Shown one piece after another: positions 25,394 through 35,094 of a stretch of DNA of 64,000 bases. The notes beneath the pieces were generated by a model, which was given only the letters and a program-made list of their open reading frames with translations, was not told where the DNA came from and did not search any database. Every line of letters begins with the position of its first letter. Position 1 is the stretch's first letter. Where the stretch lies: assembly GCA_024508355.1 (NCBI GenBank), contig JAMZEJ010000004.1, positions 310,001-374,000 of the forward strand. The letters are read 5' to 3'. Position numbers and translations under genes: made by a program. The DNA comes from Rhizosaccharibacter radicis. Lineage in GTDB: Bacteria; Pseudomonadota; Alphaproteobacteria; Acetobacterales; Acetobacteraceae.

Positions 25394-27910
25394 TCAGGAG
25401 TGGCGCTTCCAGGATCCCCCGATCCGGCGGATGGGGGCCGGGACGGCGGGGGATCGCGACCCCACTTCCGGCGGTCGAGGCGACCCGTGCCCGGCCGACG
25501 TCTCGGTATGCGAGGCCGCGGGCCGGACAGTGCCGGCGGGAGCCGGTTCCGGCTCGGGCTCGACCTCTCCAGGCGACAGCACCTGGTCCTCCACGGCAGC
25601 CACGACCGTTCCGTGCGCTCCGGCCCGGGCGATCAGCTCGTCCAGTCCGGTCGGTGGCGCTCCGGCGACGAGCCGATCCAGCGTGCTGCGATCCAGCAGC
25701 AGGGCCGCGCACGTCCCATCCCGATCGAAGCGCCGGGCGGCGGGACCTGCGTCGGCGATCGTCATCTGGTCCAGCAGCGTATTCCGTCGGAGCCGCGTTC
25801 CCGACCGCAGCAACAGGACGTGGGTACCGCTCATCGCCGCCAGCACGTCCGCCAGCGATCGTTCCCCCGGCCCGCAATCGCGCAGGCGCGATTCCTGGTC
25901 GCGCAGATCGTTCTCGCCGCCGGGCGGCGGAGCAGGCAACCAGGCCGTCCAGAACGGATAGGCCTGCCCCCGCAGGAACCGCATCTGCTCTGCGTCCGGA
26001 CGATCGACGCGGCCGTCCGCCAGCACCGCGACATCCACCTCGGCATAGGCACGCATCGTCAGGAGATCGGCGCGCTGGTCCGCGTCCAGTCCGGCCATCA
26101 TGGCCGGAACGCCGAGCCTCATGCTCCGGCCGAACGAGAACAGGAAGGACGGAAGCTCCCGGTCCAGCCCGAGAAACGTCATCTGGGCCACGATCCTCGC
26201 GACGGCGCCGTCATCGGGCCTCAGCGGGTCGGGCCGCACGGCCGCGAACTCCCGCAGCCGGACCGCCAGTTCCGCAGGATCGGGCAGAAGCGCCACGCGA
26301 CGCGAGCGGATGCCGTGGCCCGCGATCTCCAGTGCCGAGGCGGTCAAGCCCACGGTCGCGATGGTCGCGCCTGGGGCGTCTTGTTGCAGCATGCGGTGCA
26401 ACAGGCCATCCCGGGCCACGAGTACCGGCTTGCCGGCGGCCAGGAAGCTGGTGGCGGCGAACAGCGCGTCGGCATCCACGCCCAGCGCGACCAGGGCGTC
26501 GCAGCGCCTGACCAATGCGGCCAGGCGCCGCTCGGACAGCGGTTCCGCCAGCACGATCGCGTCCGGCAGCGCGCTCACCGCGTCCTGCACCACCCTGAGC
26601 AGGCCGGGATCGAGCTGAGCCGCCGCAGCCGCCACGACGAGCGGACCTGCGGCTCCCGACGCCCGCCAGCCTTCCATGCCGCGTTCCGCCGCCCGCCGCG
26701 CCCCCTCTCCCGCGCCGCCGAGCAGCATCAAGGTGCCGGAAAGCCCCGGGGCGTGGTCGGTGTCCTCGTCGAGCCGCGCCGGGACCATGCCGATCGGTAC
26801 CGCGACCACCGGCACGGGCGAAAACGGCGCCCAGGCGGACAAGGAACGCTCGTCCGGCACCCACAGCGCGTCCAGCCCCCCGAACGCGCGCAGCAGCGAC
26901 GGGGGCACCTGATCCGGATCCGCGAGCCAGCTCGCCACGGTGAAGCTCGCCCCGAAATGATCCGGCGGATAGCTCGACAACAGCGACACCAGTTGCGGCG
27001 GTTCCGCCAGGATCAGGCTCATGCGATGCGCAGCCGGCGTGCGCTGTTCGGTGCGGGCGATCCGGCACATCCCCCCGGTGGCGCCGCTGGAGAAGAACGC
27101 CCTCGGCCGCACCGCCACCCCGGCCTCCTGCAGACCGGACAGAAGTGCCCGCGCGCGGGTTCCTTCCGCGCCGGGATCGGCGAAGGGGGCATAGAGATCG
27201 AGCCCGGGCCGCAGACGGGCGAGCTTGGCCACCGAAGGTCGCCGGCCGGCGTAGGGAACGGCCCCGGTGCCGACGCGGTTCTCGAACTGCCCGAACAAAC
27301 GCCAATGGTCGCGCGCCGCCCGCAGATCGCCGCCAAAGGCCCTGGACAGATCGGGATGCAGCAGCAGGTAACCCTCCGCGTCGAACCCGGCCATGTCCGG
27401 ACCATCGTTTCCGCGATCGGGCACCGGGCCCCGGGCGTGTTGCGCGGGGTGCGCCAGGCTCGGGCGAGCGCCGGAGCGTTCTTCCGCCCGGCCGCTCGAG
27501 CGCCAATGCGCCTCGCCGCTGGAGATGGCGCCCGCCGCCACCGCGTCGGCGACATCCGGGTTGACCGCGAGATACAGCTCTTCGGGGAACATTCCCGACG
27601 CGATACCGTCCTCCGGCACCGGTGCCGCGCTTCCAGCCGCTTCGGATCGCGGCGATCTACCGAGGGCATCGCCGGCAGCTCCGGTCTCCGCTGCGCCCTG
27701 CGGCGCCGACACGACAAGCTCCGGGTCAGCGCTCGCCGGCCCGGATGCCCCGGGCGGCACGATCACCGACCGCGAGGGCGCGGGCGCATCGGCCGCCTTG
27801 CCGGCCCGCAGGCCCTCCGCGCGCCTGCGACGCGTGGCCTGGTCCCGGCCATTCCCGGGGGGATCGGCCTCGCCGGCTGCATCCGCGCTCGGCCCTGGCT
27901 GGTCAGTCAT
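25394..27910 (-). CDS. Large glycosyltransferase-like protein with N-terminal NPDV repeats
   Basis: 838 residues from ATG 27910. After a ~100-residue Ala/Pro/Arg-rich segment come two similar units: EELYLAVNPDVADAVAAG...AHWRSSGRAEER and DAEGYLLLHPDLSRAFGG...DHWRLFGQFENR. Such YL-x2-NPDV ... HW/HY ... G-x2-E-x-R repeats occur in alphaproteobacterial surface-polysaccharide and secreted proteins. The rest resembles a GT-B-like glycosyltransferase (LYAPFADPGAEGTRARALLSGL, GLDALWVPDERS, VPVVAVPIGM, LFAATSFLAAGKPVLVARDG), and the C-terminal ~200 residues carry a second, unassigned domain. The Pro/Glu-rich tail is disordered. No TM segment or signal. Probably surface-glycan synthesis; specificity unknown. 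Confidence 0.65.
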   Translation of the reverse strand: MTDQPGPSADAAGEADPPGNGRDQATRRRRAEGLRAGKAADAPAPSRSVIVPPGASGPASADPELVVSAPQGAAETGAAGDALGRSPRSEAAGSAAPVPEDGIASGMFPEELYLAVNPDVADAVAAGAISSGEAHWRSSGRAEERSGARPSLAHPAQHARGPVPDRGNDGPDMAGFDAEGYLLLHPDLSRAFGGDLRAARDHWRLFGQFENRVGTGAVPYAGRRPSVAKLARLRPGLDLYAPFADPGAEGTRARALLSGLQEAGVAVRPRAFFSSGATGGMCRIARTEQRTPAAHRMSLILAEPPQLVSLLSSYPPDHFGASFTVASWLADPDQVPPSLLRAFGGLDALWVPDERSLSAWAPFSPVPVVAVPIGMVPARLDEDTDHAPGLSGTLMLLGGAGEGARRAAERGMEGWRASGAAGPLVVAAAAAQLDPGLLRVVQDAVSALPDAIVLAEPLSERRLAALVRRCDALVALGVDADALFAATSFLAAGKPVLVARDGLLHRMLQQDAPGATIATVGLTASALEIAGHGIRSRRVALLPDPAELAVRLREFAAVRPDPLRPDDGAVARIVAQMTFLGLDRELPSFLFSFGRSMRLGVPAMMAGLDADQRADLLTMRAYAEVDVAVLADGRVDRPDAEQMRFLRGQAYPFWTAWLPAPPPGGENDLRDQESRLRDCGPGERSLADVLAAMSGTHVLLLRSGTRLRRNTLLDQMTIADAGPAARRFDRDGTCAALLLDRSTLDRLVAGAPPTGLDELIARAGAHGTVVAAVEDQVLSPGEVEPEPEPAPAGTVRPAASHTETSAGHGSPRPPEVGSRSPAVPAPIRRIGGSWKRHS

Positions 27911-28151
27911 CGGCGGTTCCGTGTTTTGACGGATGATCGGCACCGGCCTTGTTTCCGGCGAGTGCGACATCTTCGCACGACGCGCGTTGCACCGCCATGA
28001 CAGCCGATCGGCCTTCGGGCACCGCCCCAGTGTTTTGTTCGCTTGGAAGCCGGACGCTTTCTTGCTTGGCTGTGACGTCACCGATGAGGCAGCCGATGAC
28101 CCTGTCCCGCCCAACGCGTCCGATCCCGTCCCCCGCGGCCGGGCTTTTCCG

Positions 28152-29618
28152 ATGAACGGCGGACCGCGGTCCGGTCTGTTCGACCGGTATGACGGCAGGG
28201 GCGGCTTCTTCTGCGAGATCATGAACAGCGGGGCGGGTCAGCCGAACGGCGAGGATGCGACCATCGCGTTGATCCGCGACCGGCTGGCTGCGATGGAACT
28301 GTCCGAGCTCCGGCAGCGGGCAGCCGCGGCGGAGGCGGAACTCTACAACCTCGGCATCACCTTCACGGTCTATTCGGAGCGCGATTCCATCGATCGCATC
28401 CTGCCGTTCGACTTAATTCCCCGGATCCTCACCGCCACCGAATGGGACCATGTGGAGCGGGGCGTGATCCAGCGGGTGGAAGCCATCAACCGCTTCCTGT
28501 GGGACATCTACCACGACCAGCACATCCTGCGGGACGGGATCATCCCCCGCGATCTCGTGCTGGGCAACAGCAACTTCCGTCCCGAGATGATGGGGCTGAA
28601 CGTGCCGCTCGGGGTCTATGTCCACGTCAACGGAACCGACATCGTACGCGACGAAGGCGGCCGCTTTCTCGTCCTCGAAGACAATGCCCGCACCCCGTCC
28701 GGCGTGTCCTACGTGATCGAGAATCGGCACATGATGCTGCGGGTCCTGCCGGACGTGGCCGAGGACATTGCGTTGCGGTCCGTGGATGATTACGGGATGC
28801 GCCTTCGGCAGGCGATGATGGAGGTGGCGCCCGAAGGCGTCGTCGATCCGCAGGTCGTGCTGCTGTCTCCGGGCATCTACAACGCAGCCTATTTCGAACA
28901 CGTCTTCCTGGCCCGCGAGATGGGCGTGCCGCTGGTGGAAGGACGCGACCTGGTGGTCGAGAACCACCGCGTGTTCATGCGCACCATCGCTGGTCTCCGG
29001 CCGGTGCACGCCATCTATCGCCGGCTGAACGACGACTTTCTCGATCCGGACGTGTTCCGGCCGGACAGCCAGCTCGGCGTCCCCGGGCTGGTGGACGCCT
29101 GGCGCCGTGGCAATGTCGCCATCGCCAACGCGGTCGGCACCGGCGTCGCCGACGACAAGGCCATCTACGCCTACATGCCGCGCATCATCCGCTATTACCT
29201 GCAGCAGGAACCGATCCTGTCCAACGTGGAGACGCATATCTGCCGGGAAGCCGACGGCCTACGCTACACGCTGGACAATCTCGACAAGCTGGTCGTCAAG
29301 CCGGTGGGCGAGAGCGGCGGCTACGGGCTCATCATCGGCCCGCACGCCTCGCGCTCGGAGCTCGAGGAGTTCCGGAGCAAGCTCGAAGCCGATCCCGCCA
29401 ACTACATCAGCCAGCCAGTGATCAACCTGTCGACCGCGCCGACCTTGTGCGACGACGGGGTGCAGGCTCGCCACGTCGATCTGCGTCCCTTCGCCATCAC
29501 CGGCGCCTCGAGCTGGGTGTTGCCTGGAGGGCTGTCGCGGGTGGCGCTCAAGAAGGGATCGCTGGTGGTGAATTCCTCCCAGGGTGGCGGCTCGAAGGAT
29601 ACGTGGGTGCTGGCATGA
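28152..29618 (+). CDS. Circularly permuted ATP-grasp protein (DUF404/DUF407 type)
   Basis: 488 residues. The permuted ATP-grasp family is recognisable in GLFDRYDGRGGFFCEIM, FTVYSERDSIDRILPFDLIPRIL, VIQRVEAINRFLWDIYHDQHIL, LEDNARTPSGVSYVIENRHMML, LVEGRDLVVENHRVFMRT and LDKLVVKPVGESGGYGLIIG. Family members are predicted peptide-bond-forming amidoligases. ATG 28152 keeps the conserved FDRYD block; ATG 28221 is an alternative. The stop overlaps the start of the alpha-E gene (ATGA), the standard pairing. Substrate unknown. Confidence 0.9.
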   Translation: MNGGPRSGLFDRYDGRGGFFCEIMNSGAGQPNGEDATIALIRDRLAAMELSELRQRAAAAEAELYNLGITFTVYSERDSIDRILPFDLIPRILTATEWDHVERGVIQRVEAINRFLWDIYHDQHILRDGIIPRDLVLGNSNFRPEMMGLNVPLGVYVHVNGTDIVRDEGGRFLVLEDNARTPSGVSYVIENRHMMLRVLPDVAEDIALRSVDDYGMRLRQAMMEVAPEGVVDPQVVLLSPGIYNAAYFEHVFLAREMGVPLVEGRDLVVENHRVFMRTIAGLRPVHAIYRRLNDDFLDPDVFRPDSQLGVPGLVDAWRRGNVAIANAVGTGVADDKAIYAYMPRIIRYYLQQEPILSNVETHICREADGLRYTLDNLDKLVVKPVGESGGYGLIIGPHASRSELEEFRSKLEADPANYISQPVINLSTAPTLCDDGVQARHVDLRPFAITGASSWVLPGGLSRVALKKGSLVVNSSQGGGSKDTWVLA

Positions 29619-30751
29619 ACGAACCCGTCGCCGCCATCGACCTCCACCGCGAGCCGATCCGTTCCACCGCCCTGCTGTCGCGCTACGCGGAAAGCACGGT
29701 CTGGCTCGCGCGCTACATGGAGCGCATCGAGAACTTGGCGCGCATCATCGACGTCACGGAAACCTTCACCCGCACCGGGCAGGCGGAGGACGGTTGGCGC
29801 TCCATCGTCCAGATCAATGCCGACAGCGAGCGGTTCTACGAGCGTTACGAGCGTGCCGAGCACCAGAGCATGGTCAGCTTCTACGTGCTGGACCGCGACA
29901 GCCCGACCTCCATCGCGACGATCATCAACCTCGCGCGCGAGAATGCCCGCACCCTGCGCCCGCTCATCTCCACCGAGATGTGGACGCACATCAACATGTT
30001 CCACAAATGGGTGCGGGAGCTGACGCCGAACGACATCCGCCCGGGACAGCTTTCCCGCCTCTGCGCGCGCCTCAAGCAGGAATGCCAGACCCATAACGGC
30101 ATCACGGAAGGCACCTTCTTCCGCGACCAGGGCTGGTATTTCTACGTGATCGGCAAGCACCTCGAACGCGGCGACCAGATCACGCGCCTGGTGGACATCA
30201 AATACCACACCTTGCTGCCCAAGGTGGCGGCGGTGGGCTCGCCGGTCGATATGAGCCAGTGGAGCGCCGTGCTGCGGTCGGCCGCCGCCTATCACGCCTA
30301 TCGCCGGGTGATGCCCCGGGCGCTCACCCCGGCCTCGGTAGCGGGCTTCCTGCTGCTCAACAACGCGTTTCCCCGCTCGCTGGTGCTGACCTTGCGCCAC
30401 GTCTACGGCGCGCTCGGCCAGCTCCGGACCGATTACGGCCTCCGGGCCGGCATGGCGGCACAGGAGCGAATCGACGAGCTGCGAGCCGCGCTCGCCGACC
30501 AGACGATCGAGGAGATCATCCTGCGCGGGCTGCACGAGTTCCTGGACTGGGCGCAGCAGCAGATCCACGCAGTGCATGACGACGTAGCGGCAGGCTTCTG
30601 GCCACAACCGGTGGTCGCCGCGGCAGCGCCCGCGGCCGAACAACCGGCGACCCTGCCGCCCATGACCATGGAGCAGCGCCCGGGCGAGCAGATCATGAAC
30701 GGCATGAGGCAAAGCCTGCCGCCGCTACGGTCCAGCACCGGCGAGGAATGA
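29615..30751 (+). CDS. Alpha-E domain protein
   Basis: 378 residues, almost entirely helical, with the alpha-E start LLSRYAESTVWLARYMERIENLARIIDVTETF and the block GTFFRDQGWYFYVIGKHLERGDQITRLVDIKY. Its ATG overlaps the stop of the permuted ATP-grasp gene. Published genome-context work (Iyer and Aravind) places the pair, with transglutaminase-like and proteasome-like genes, in a predicted peptide synthesis or modification system. Those last partners are not seen here. Role in vivo unknown. Followed by a strong hairpin. Confidence 0.9.
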   Translation: MNEPVAAIDLHREPIRSTALLSRYAESTVWLARYMERIENLARIIDVTETFTRTGQAEDGWRSIVQINADSERFYERYERAEHQSMVSFYVLDRDSPTSIATIINLARENARTLRPLISTEMWTHINMFHKWVRELTPNDIRPGQLSRLCARLKQECQTHNGITEGTFFRDQGWYFYVIGKHLERGDQITRLVDIKYHTLLPKVAAVGSPVDMSQWSAVLRSAAAYHAYRRVMPRALTPASVAGFLLLNNAFPRSLVLTLRHVYGALGQLRTDYGLRAGMAAQERIDELRAALADQTIEEIILRGLHEFLDWAQQQIHAVHDDVAAGFWPQPVVAAAAPAAEQPATLPPMTMEQRPGEQIMNGMRQSLPPLRSSTGEE

Positions 30752-30754
30752 AAA

Positions 30755-30788
30755 CCGGCCCGGCGGGGAGCCGGGCCGGGCGTTTGTC
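30755..30788 (+). terminator. Terminator-like hairpin after the alpha-E gene
   Basis: Perfect 10-bp stem (CCGGCCCGGC / GCCGGGCCGG) with a 5-nt GGGGA loop starts 3 bp beyond the alpha-E stop, followed by GCGTTTGTC, a weak T-tract. Confidence 0.6.
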
Positions 30789-30850
30789 CGTCGAAAGCCA
30801 CTCCCGGGCGCGGCGACCCCGGCCGCGCCGCCGGGTCGGCGACGCCGGCG

Positions 30851-31090
30851 TCAGCCGCCGTTCTGCGGCGGGGCGTTGGTCGTGGTGGTGTCCTTCGCCT
30901 TCTTGTTGGCTTCGTGGTGACCGACGGCACAGCCTACCGCGGCGCCCGCCATGCCGTGATGGCCCGCCACATGTCCCGCCACGCCGCCCACCGCGGCCCC
31001 CTTGATGCAGCCCTTTGCGTCGGCCGCTCCCGCGCCGGCGACGGCGAGGCCGATGACGGCGGTGGCAGCGAACAGGATGTTGTTGCGCAT
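30851..31090 (-). CDS. Small exported glycine-zipper protein
   Basis: 79 residues from ATG 31090. MRNNILFAATAVIGLAVAGAGAADA is a Sec signal peptide. The mature part has a Gly/Ala-rich zipper with His residues (KGAAVGGVAGHVAGHHGMAGAAVGCAVGHH) and two Cys, then a Lys/Thr tail. It resembles glycine-zipper 2TM-like periplasmic or outer-membrane proteins. The open frame continues upstream, but the signal peptide fixes the start. It lies on the minus strand downstream of the YbiB-like gene, 74 bp apart, and converges on the alpha-E gene. Role unknown. Confidence 0.7.
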   Translation of the reverse strand: MRNNILFAATAVIGLAVAGAGAADAKGCIKGAAVGGVAGHVAGHHGMAGAAVGCAVGHHEANKKAKDTTTTNAPPQNGG

Positions 31091-31164
31091 CGATCGATAA
31101 CTCCGGTTGATCGCGATGCCGCATTCAACCGCCGACTGTGACGAAAGATGCATGGGCTCGGCGC

Positions 31165-32187
31165 TCATCCGTGCCGCCTCGCCCAGATGGTGCGCGCCAT
31201 CTCGTCCGCGTCCCCCGGATCGAGATCGGTGTCCAGCGCCAACAGGCCGATGGCGACGGTCCCGATGATGGTGGCGACGACGGGCTCCGGGGCTTCCGCG
31301 CCTTCCCACACGGCCCGGAAGCGGTCGGCATCGACCGGCTCCCCACGGGGGGCTGCGGGGCCGAGCACCGGCAGCGGCAGTTCGCTCCTGCCATGCTCGC
31401 GCCGGGTCAGAAAGACCGTCGTCTCCTTGGCGCCGTTGCGCTCGGCTTCGCCGCCGCCCCCCTTGAGCACCAGCAGCGACCGCCGGTCCAGCCGCTCCGC
31501 GACCGACAGATGCACCTCGATATAGGGCGGATGGAAGACGCCATCCACCGACGCCATCGCATCGGCGGGATCGAGCAGGCGGCCCACCGTGTTGATCGGC
31601 GAACGCAGGCCGAACAGCCGCCTCATGCCCAGCAGTGCCGCGACCGCCGGACACAGCGCCGCGACGGGCAGATAGGCGAAGCCGGCGCGCGCGGCCGTGC
31701 CGATGGCCTCCCGCCTGCCGGTCGTGGACGGCATCTCCAGCGCGCGAAGCCCATCCGCGACCGTCATGCCGCCGGAAAATTCGTTGGTGCCGTGCATGAG
31801 CACGCTCCGGCCGGAGCGAGACAAGGCCAGCGCGGCCTGCAGGAACCAGGGGGCGGCTCGCGTGCGTCCGGCGCCGTAGGAGGGCCAGTCGAGCATCACC
31901 GTCGGCTCACCGCCCGGTGACCGCCCGGCCCCGATCGCGGCGCGCACCGCTTCCACGAGGCCGGCGATCTCGTCAGGGTCCTCGCCGCGATAGCGCAGCA
32001 GCATCAGAAAGGCACCGAGCTGCGCTGGATCGACCTGGTCGCCCAACACCAGTTCCATGGCCGAGCGCGCCTCGTCGCGGCTCAGCGACCGGGAGCGGCC
32101 GGGTCCCCGCCCCAGGATCTGGACGAACGTCGCGAACCGCTCGACCGGGTCGGCGCGGAAGTCGGGCGCCGGTTCGATGTCGTCCAT
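31165..32187 (-). CDS. Glycosyl transferase family 3 protein, TrpD2/YbiB-like
   Basis: 340 residues. It has the anthranilate-phosphoribosyltransferase-type fold: N-terminal helical domain with LSRDEARSAMELVLGDQVDPAQLGAFLMLLRYRGE, then a catalytic-like domain with LMHGTNEFSGGMTVADGL, FGLRSPINTVGRLLDPA and LVLKGGGGEAERNGAKETTVFL. The TrpD glycine loop (GTGGD) is not seen; DWPSYGAGRTRAAPW stands in its place, which puts it with YbiB/TrpD2-like proteins, reported to bind nucleic acid in E. coli. It follows xylH by 42 bp, with a hairpin between them. Function in this operon unknown. Confidence 0.8.
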   Translation of the reverse strand: MDDIEPAPDFRADPVERFATFVQILGRGPGRSRSLSRDEARSAMELVLGDQVDPAQLGAFLMLLRYRGEDPDEIAGLVEAVRAAIGAGRSPGGEPTVMLDWPSYGAGRTRAAPWFLQAALALSRSGRSVLMHGTNEFSGGMTVADGLRALEMPSTTGRREAIGTAARAGFAYLPVAALCPAVAALLGMRRLFGLRSPINTVGRLLDPADAMASVDGVFHPPYIEVHLSVAERLDRRSLLVLKGGGGEAERNGAKETTVFLTRREHGRSELPLPVLGPAAPRGEPVDADRFRAVWEGAEAPEPVVATIIGTVAIGLLALDTDLDPGDADEMARTIWARRHG

Positions 32188-32196
32188 GGATTCGCT

Positions 32197-32223
32197 CTCC
32201 CCGCCGGGCCTCCCGGCGGGGAG
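32197..32223 (-). terminator. Hairpin between xylH and the YbiB-like gene
   Basis: A perfect 12-bp inverted repeat (CTCCCCGCCGGG / CCCGGCGGGGAG) with a 3-nt loop, without a T-tract. It may end or reduce read-through from xylFGH into the YbiB-like gene, whose start is 10 bp beyond, or protect the 3' end of the xylH message. Confidence 0.5.
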
Positions 32224-32229
32224 GCGGCG

Positions 32230-33441
32230 TCAACGCTTGGTGCTGGTGGCGACGTCGAGCCACACCGCCATCAGCAGGATGAAGCCCTTGACGATCATCT
32301 GCCAGTAGGTGTCGACGCCTAGCATCGACATCCCGTTGTCGAGCGTGGCCATGATCAGCGCGCCGATCAGCGCGCCGAACACCGTGCCGGCGCCACCGCG
32401 CATAGAGGTGCCGCCGATGATGCAGGATGCAATCGCGTCCAGCTCCTGCAGCGAGCCAGCTGATGGCGACCCCGCCGCCAGCCGCGCCGTGGTGGCGATG
32501 CCGGCGAGCGCGGCCATCGCGCCCATCAGGGCGAACACCATCAGCTTCACCATCTGGACGTTGACGCCGGACAGCCGCGTCGCTTCCAGGTTGCCGCCCA
32601 CCGCATAGATCCGCCGGCCGAACACGGTGCGTCGCGCCATCACGGTGAACGCGCCCAGCAGCACCAGCACGATCAGCACCGGCGTCGGCACGCCGCGATA
32701 CGCGTCCAGCAGGGCGAAGAAGCCGAAGATCACCACTGCGGCGACGGCGAGCCGCGCCAGATCGAGGCCGAGCGCCGGCACCGCGAGGCCGTGCTCGGCC
32801 CGCTTGTTCCGGGACCGGAGGGTGGAGAATGCCAGCACCCCGAACACCAGCACGCCAAGGGCATATCCCGCCACGTCCGGCAGATAGCTCTGCGCGACGG
32901 CGATCAGCCCGTTCGACACCGGGGCGATGGTCACGCCCCCCGTGATGCCGAGCAGGATGCCCCGGAAGGCCAGAAGGCCGGCCAGCGTCACGATGAACGA
33001 CGGCACCCGCAGGTAGGAGACCCAGTAGCCGTTGAAGGCGCCCACCAGCGCGCCCGCGATCAGCACGATGGGAATGTTGAGCCACAACGGCAGGTGGAAC
33101 TGCACGTCGAGGATGGCGGAGATGCCGCCCAGCAATCCGAGCAGCGAGCCGACGGACAGGTCGATCTCGCCAGAGATGATGACGAACACCATGCCCGACG
33201 CGAGCATGCCGGTGATCGCCATCTGCCGCAGCAGGTTGCTGAGATTGCGCGCGGTAAGGAAGTCGCCATCGGTCAGGTGGGTGAACAGCGCCCAGATCAG
33301 GGCGATCGCGATCACCAGCGCCAGGATCTTGTAGCGGTTGAACAATCCCTTCAGGTGCTCGGCCTTCAGGGTGCGCTCGCGGCCGGCCCGCGCGGCGGCG
33401 ACGCCGGACGGGTTGGGCGCCAGGGACGTGGTCTCAGGCAT
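32230..33441 (-). CDS. xylH: Xylose-type ABC transporter permease
   Basis: 403 residues. Branched-chain/ribose-type permease of sugar ABC importers with about 10 TM segments. The conserved core is FVIISGEIDLSVGSLLGLLGG, VSYLRVPSFIVTLAGLLAFRGI, and VFGRRIYAVGGNLEATRLSGV. The insertion between TM segments with RSRNKRAEHGL is typical of XylH. Last transport gene of the xylF-xylG-xylH operon, 17 bp after xylG. D-xylose is the likely substrate, judged mainly from XylF. Confidence 0.92.
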   Translation of the reverse strand: MPETTSLAPNPSGVAAARAGRERTLKAEHLKGLFNRYKILALVIAIALIWALFTHLTDGDFLTARNLSNLLRQMAITGMLASGMVFVIISGEIDLSVGSLLGLLGGISAILDVQFHLPLWLNIPIVLIAGALVGAFNGYWVSYLRVPSFIVTLAGLLAFRGILLGITGGVTIAPVSNGLIAVAQSYLPDVAGYALGVLVFGVLAFSTLRSRNKRAEHGLAVPALGLDLARLAVAAVVIFGFFALLDAYRGVPTPVLIVLVLLGAFTVMARRTVFGRRIYAVGGNLEATRLSGVNVQMVKLMVFALMGAMAALAGIATTARLAAGSPSAGSLQELDAIASCIIGGTSMRGGAGTVFGALIGALIMATLDNGMSMLGVDTYWQMIVKGFILLMAVWLDVATSTKR

Positions 33442-33458
33442 GGGCTTTCCGTTCCGGA

Positions 33459-35009
33459 TCAGGCGGCTGCGGCGGCAGCGGGCGTACGCGGCGTGATCGC
33501 CGCGGTAAGAATCCGCTCCTGGGTGAGGGTGTCGTCGTTGATGAAGTCGCCGCGGAGTTGCCCTTCGCCGATCACCAGCACGCGGTCGCTGATGCCGAGC
33601 ACCTCCGGCAGCTCCGACGACACCATGATGATGGACATGCCGGTCTTCACCAGGGTGAACATCAGCTTGTAGATCTCGTATTTGGCGCCGACATCGACGC
33701 CGCGCGTCGGCTCATCGAGGATCAGCACCCGCGGCCGGGCCTCGAGCATCTTGGAGATCACCGCCTTCTGCTGGTTGCCGCCAGACAGGTTGGAGATCGG
33801 CAGAACCGGAGTGGCGGTCTTGATGCGCAAGCGGCGGATGGCGGCGCCGATGGTGGAGAATTCCTTCTCCTCGTCGATCAGGCCCGCGGGGGCGTACTCG
33901 TCCAGCACCGACAAGGTGATGTTGTAGCCGACGCCGAGCCCCGGCACGATCCCATGCGCCTTTCGGTCCTCCGGCACCATGCAGATGCCCTGACGCACCG
34001 CCTCTCGGGGCGAGCGCACGCGGATCGGCTTGCCCCGCAGGCGGATCTCGCCGGAATGCGGTCCGGGATAGGCGCCGAACAGGGCGCTCACCATCTCGGT
34101 GCGTCCGGCACCGACGAGACCCGCGACGCCCAGGATCTCGCCCTCGCGGAGGGTGAAGGACACGTTGTCCACCCGGCGGCGTTCACGGTTCTCGGCGTCG
34201 AGACAGGTGATGCCGATCGCCTCGAACACCACCTCGCCGATCGGATGCTCCTCGCGCGGGAACAGGTTGCTCATGTCGCGTCCCACCATCATCCGGATGA
34301 TGTCGCCGGTGGTGATCTGCGCCATGGGCGCCTCGCCCACGAAGGCGCCGTCACGGATCACGGTGACCGTGTCGGCGATCTCCTCGATCTCCTCGAGCTT
34401 GTGCGAGATGTAGACGCAGGCAGTGCCGCGAGCCTTGAGGTCCTTCACCAGCCTGAGCAGGATGGCCGTCTCGTTCTTGGTCAAAGACGAGGTCGGCTCG
34501 TCCAGGATCAGCAGCCGGGCGTTCTTGCTGAGCGCCTTGGCGATCTCGATCAACTGCTGCACGCCGCCGGCATAGAACGAGACCGGCTGCACCACGTTGA
34601 TGTGGCCCATCCGAAGCTCGCCCAGCAGCTTCGCCGCCTCCGCGAACATCCGGTCGAAATCGATCAGCCCGCCCGCGGTGCGCGGCTCGCGGCCGAGAAA
34701 GATGTTCTCCGCGACCGACAGCTGGGGGATCAGCATCAGCTCCTGGTGGATGATCACGATGCCGGCGGCCTCGGTTTCCCGCACCGATGCGGCCTTGAGC
34801 TCCGCACCGTCCCACAGGATGGTGCCACCCCAGGTGCCGTGCGGGTACACCGCGGAAAGCACTTTCATCATGGTGGACTTGCCGGCGCCGTTCTCGCCGC
34901 ACAGCCCCACGCATTCGCCGCTGCGCACGCGCAAATCGATGCCGTCCAGCGCTTTCACACCGGAGAAGCTCTTGGTGATGCCGCGCATCTCCAGCAGGAA
35001 CTCGGCCAT
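33459..35009 (-). CDS. xylG: Xylose-type ABC transporter ATPase
   Basis: 516 residues with two ABC cassettes. First: Walker [15 protein letters not shown], Walker [12 protein letters not shown]. Second: a degenerate Walker [17 protein letters not shown], but good signature [15 protein letters not shown] and Walker [15 protein letters not shown], as is usual in the RbsA/XylG family. Start ATG 35009 has GGGAG 6 nt upstream. Operon member between xylF and xylH. Confidence 0.93.
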   Translation of the reverse strand: MAEFLLEMRGITKSFSGVKALDGIDLRVRSGECVGLCGENGAGKSTMMKVLSAVYPHGTWGGTILWDGAELKAASVRETEAAGIVIIHQELMLIPQLSVAENIFLGREPRTAGGLIDFDRMFAEAAKLLGELRMGHINVVQPVSFYAGGVQQLIEIAKALSKNARLLILDEPTSSLTKNETAILLRLVKDLKARGTACVYISHKLEEIEEIADTVTVIRDGAFVGEAPMAQITTGDIIRMMVGRDMSNLFPREEHPIGEVVFEAIGITCLDAENRERRRVDNVSFTLREGEILGVAGLVGAGRTEMVSALFGAYPGPHSGEIRLRGKPIRVRSPREAVRQGICMVPEDRKAHGIVPGLGVGYNITLSVLDEYAPAGLIDEEKEFSTIGAAIRRLRIKTATPVLPISNLSGGNQQKAVISKMLEARPRVLILDEPTRGVDVGAKYEIYKLMFTLVKTGMSIIMVSSELPEVLGISDRVLVIGEGQLRGDFINDDTLTQERILTAAITPRTPAAAAAA

Positions 35010-35094
35010 GCTTACTCCCGCATCGCGGTGACGGAACCGGTGGAGATTTTCCGGGAAAGGGCGGCCGGGATGGTTCCGGCCGCCCCCGGAACGA

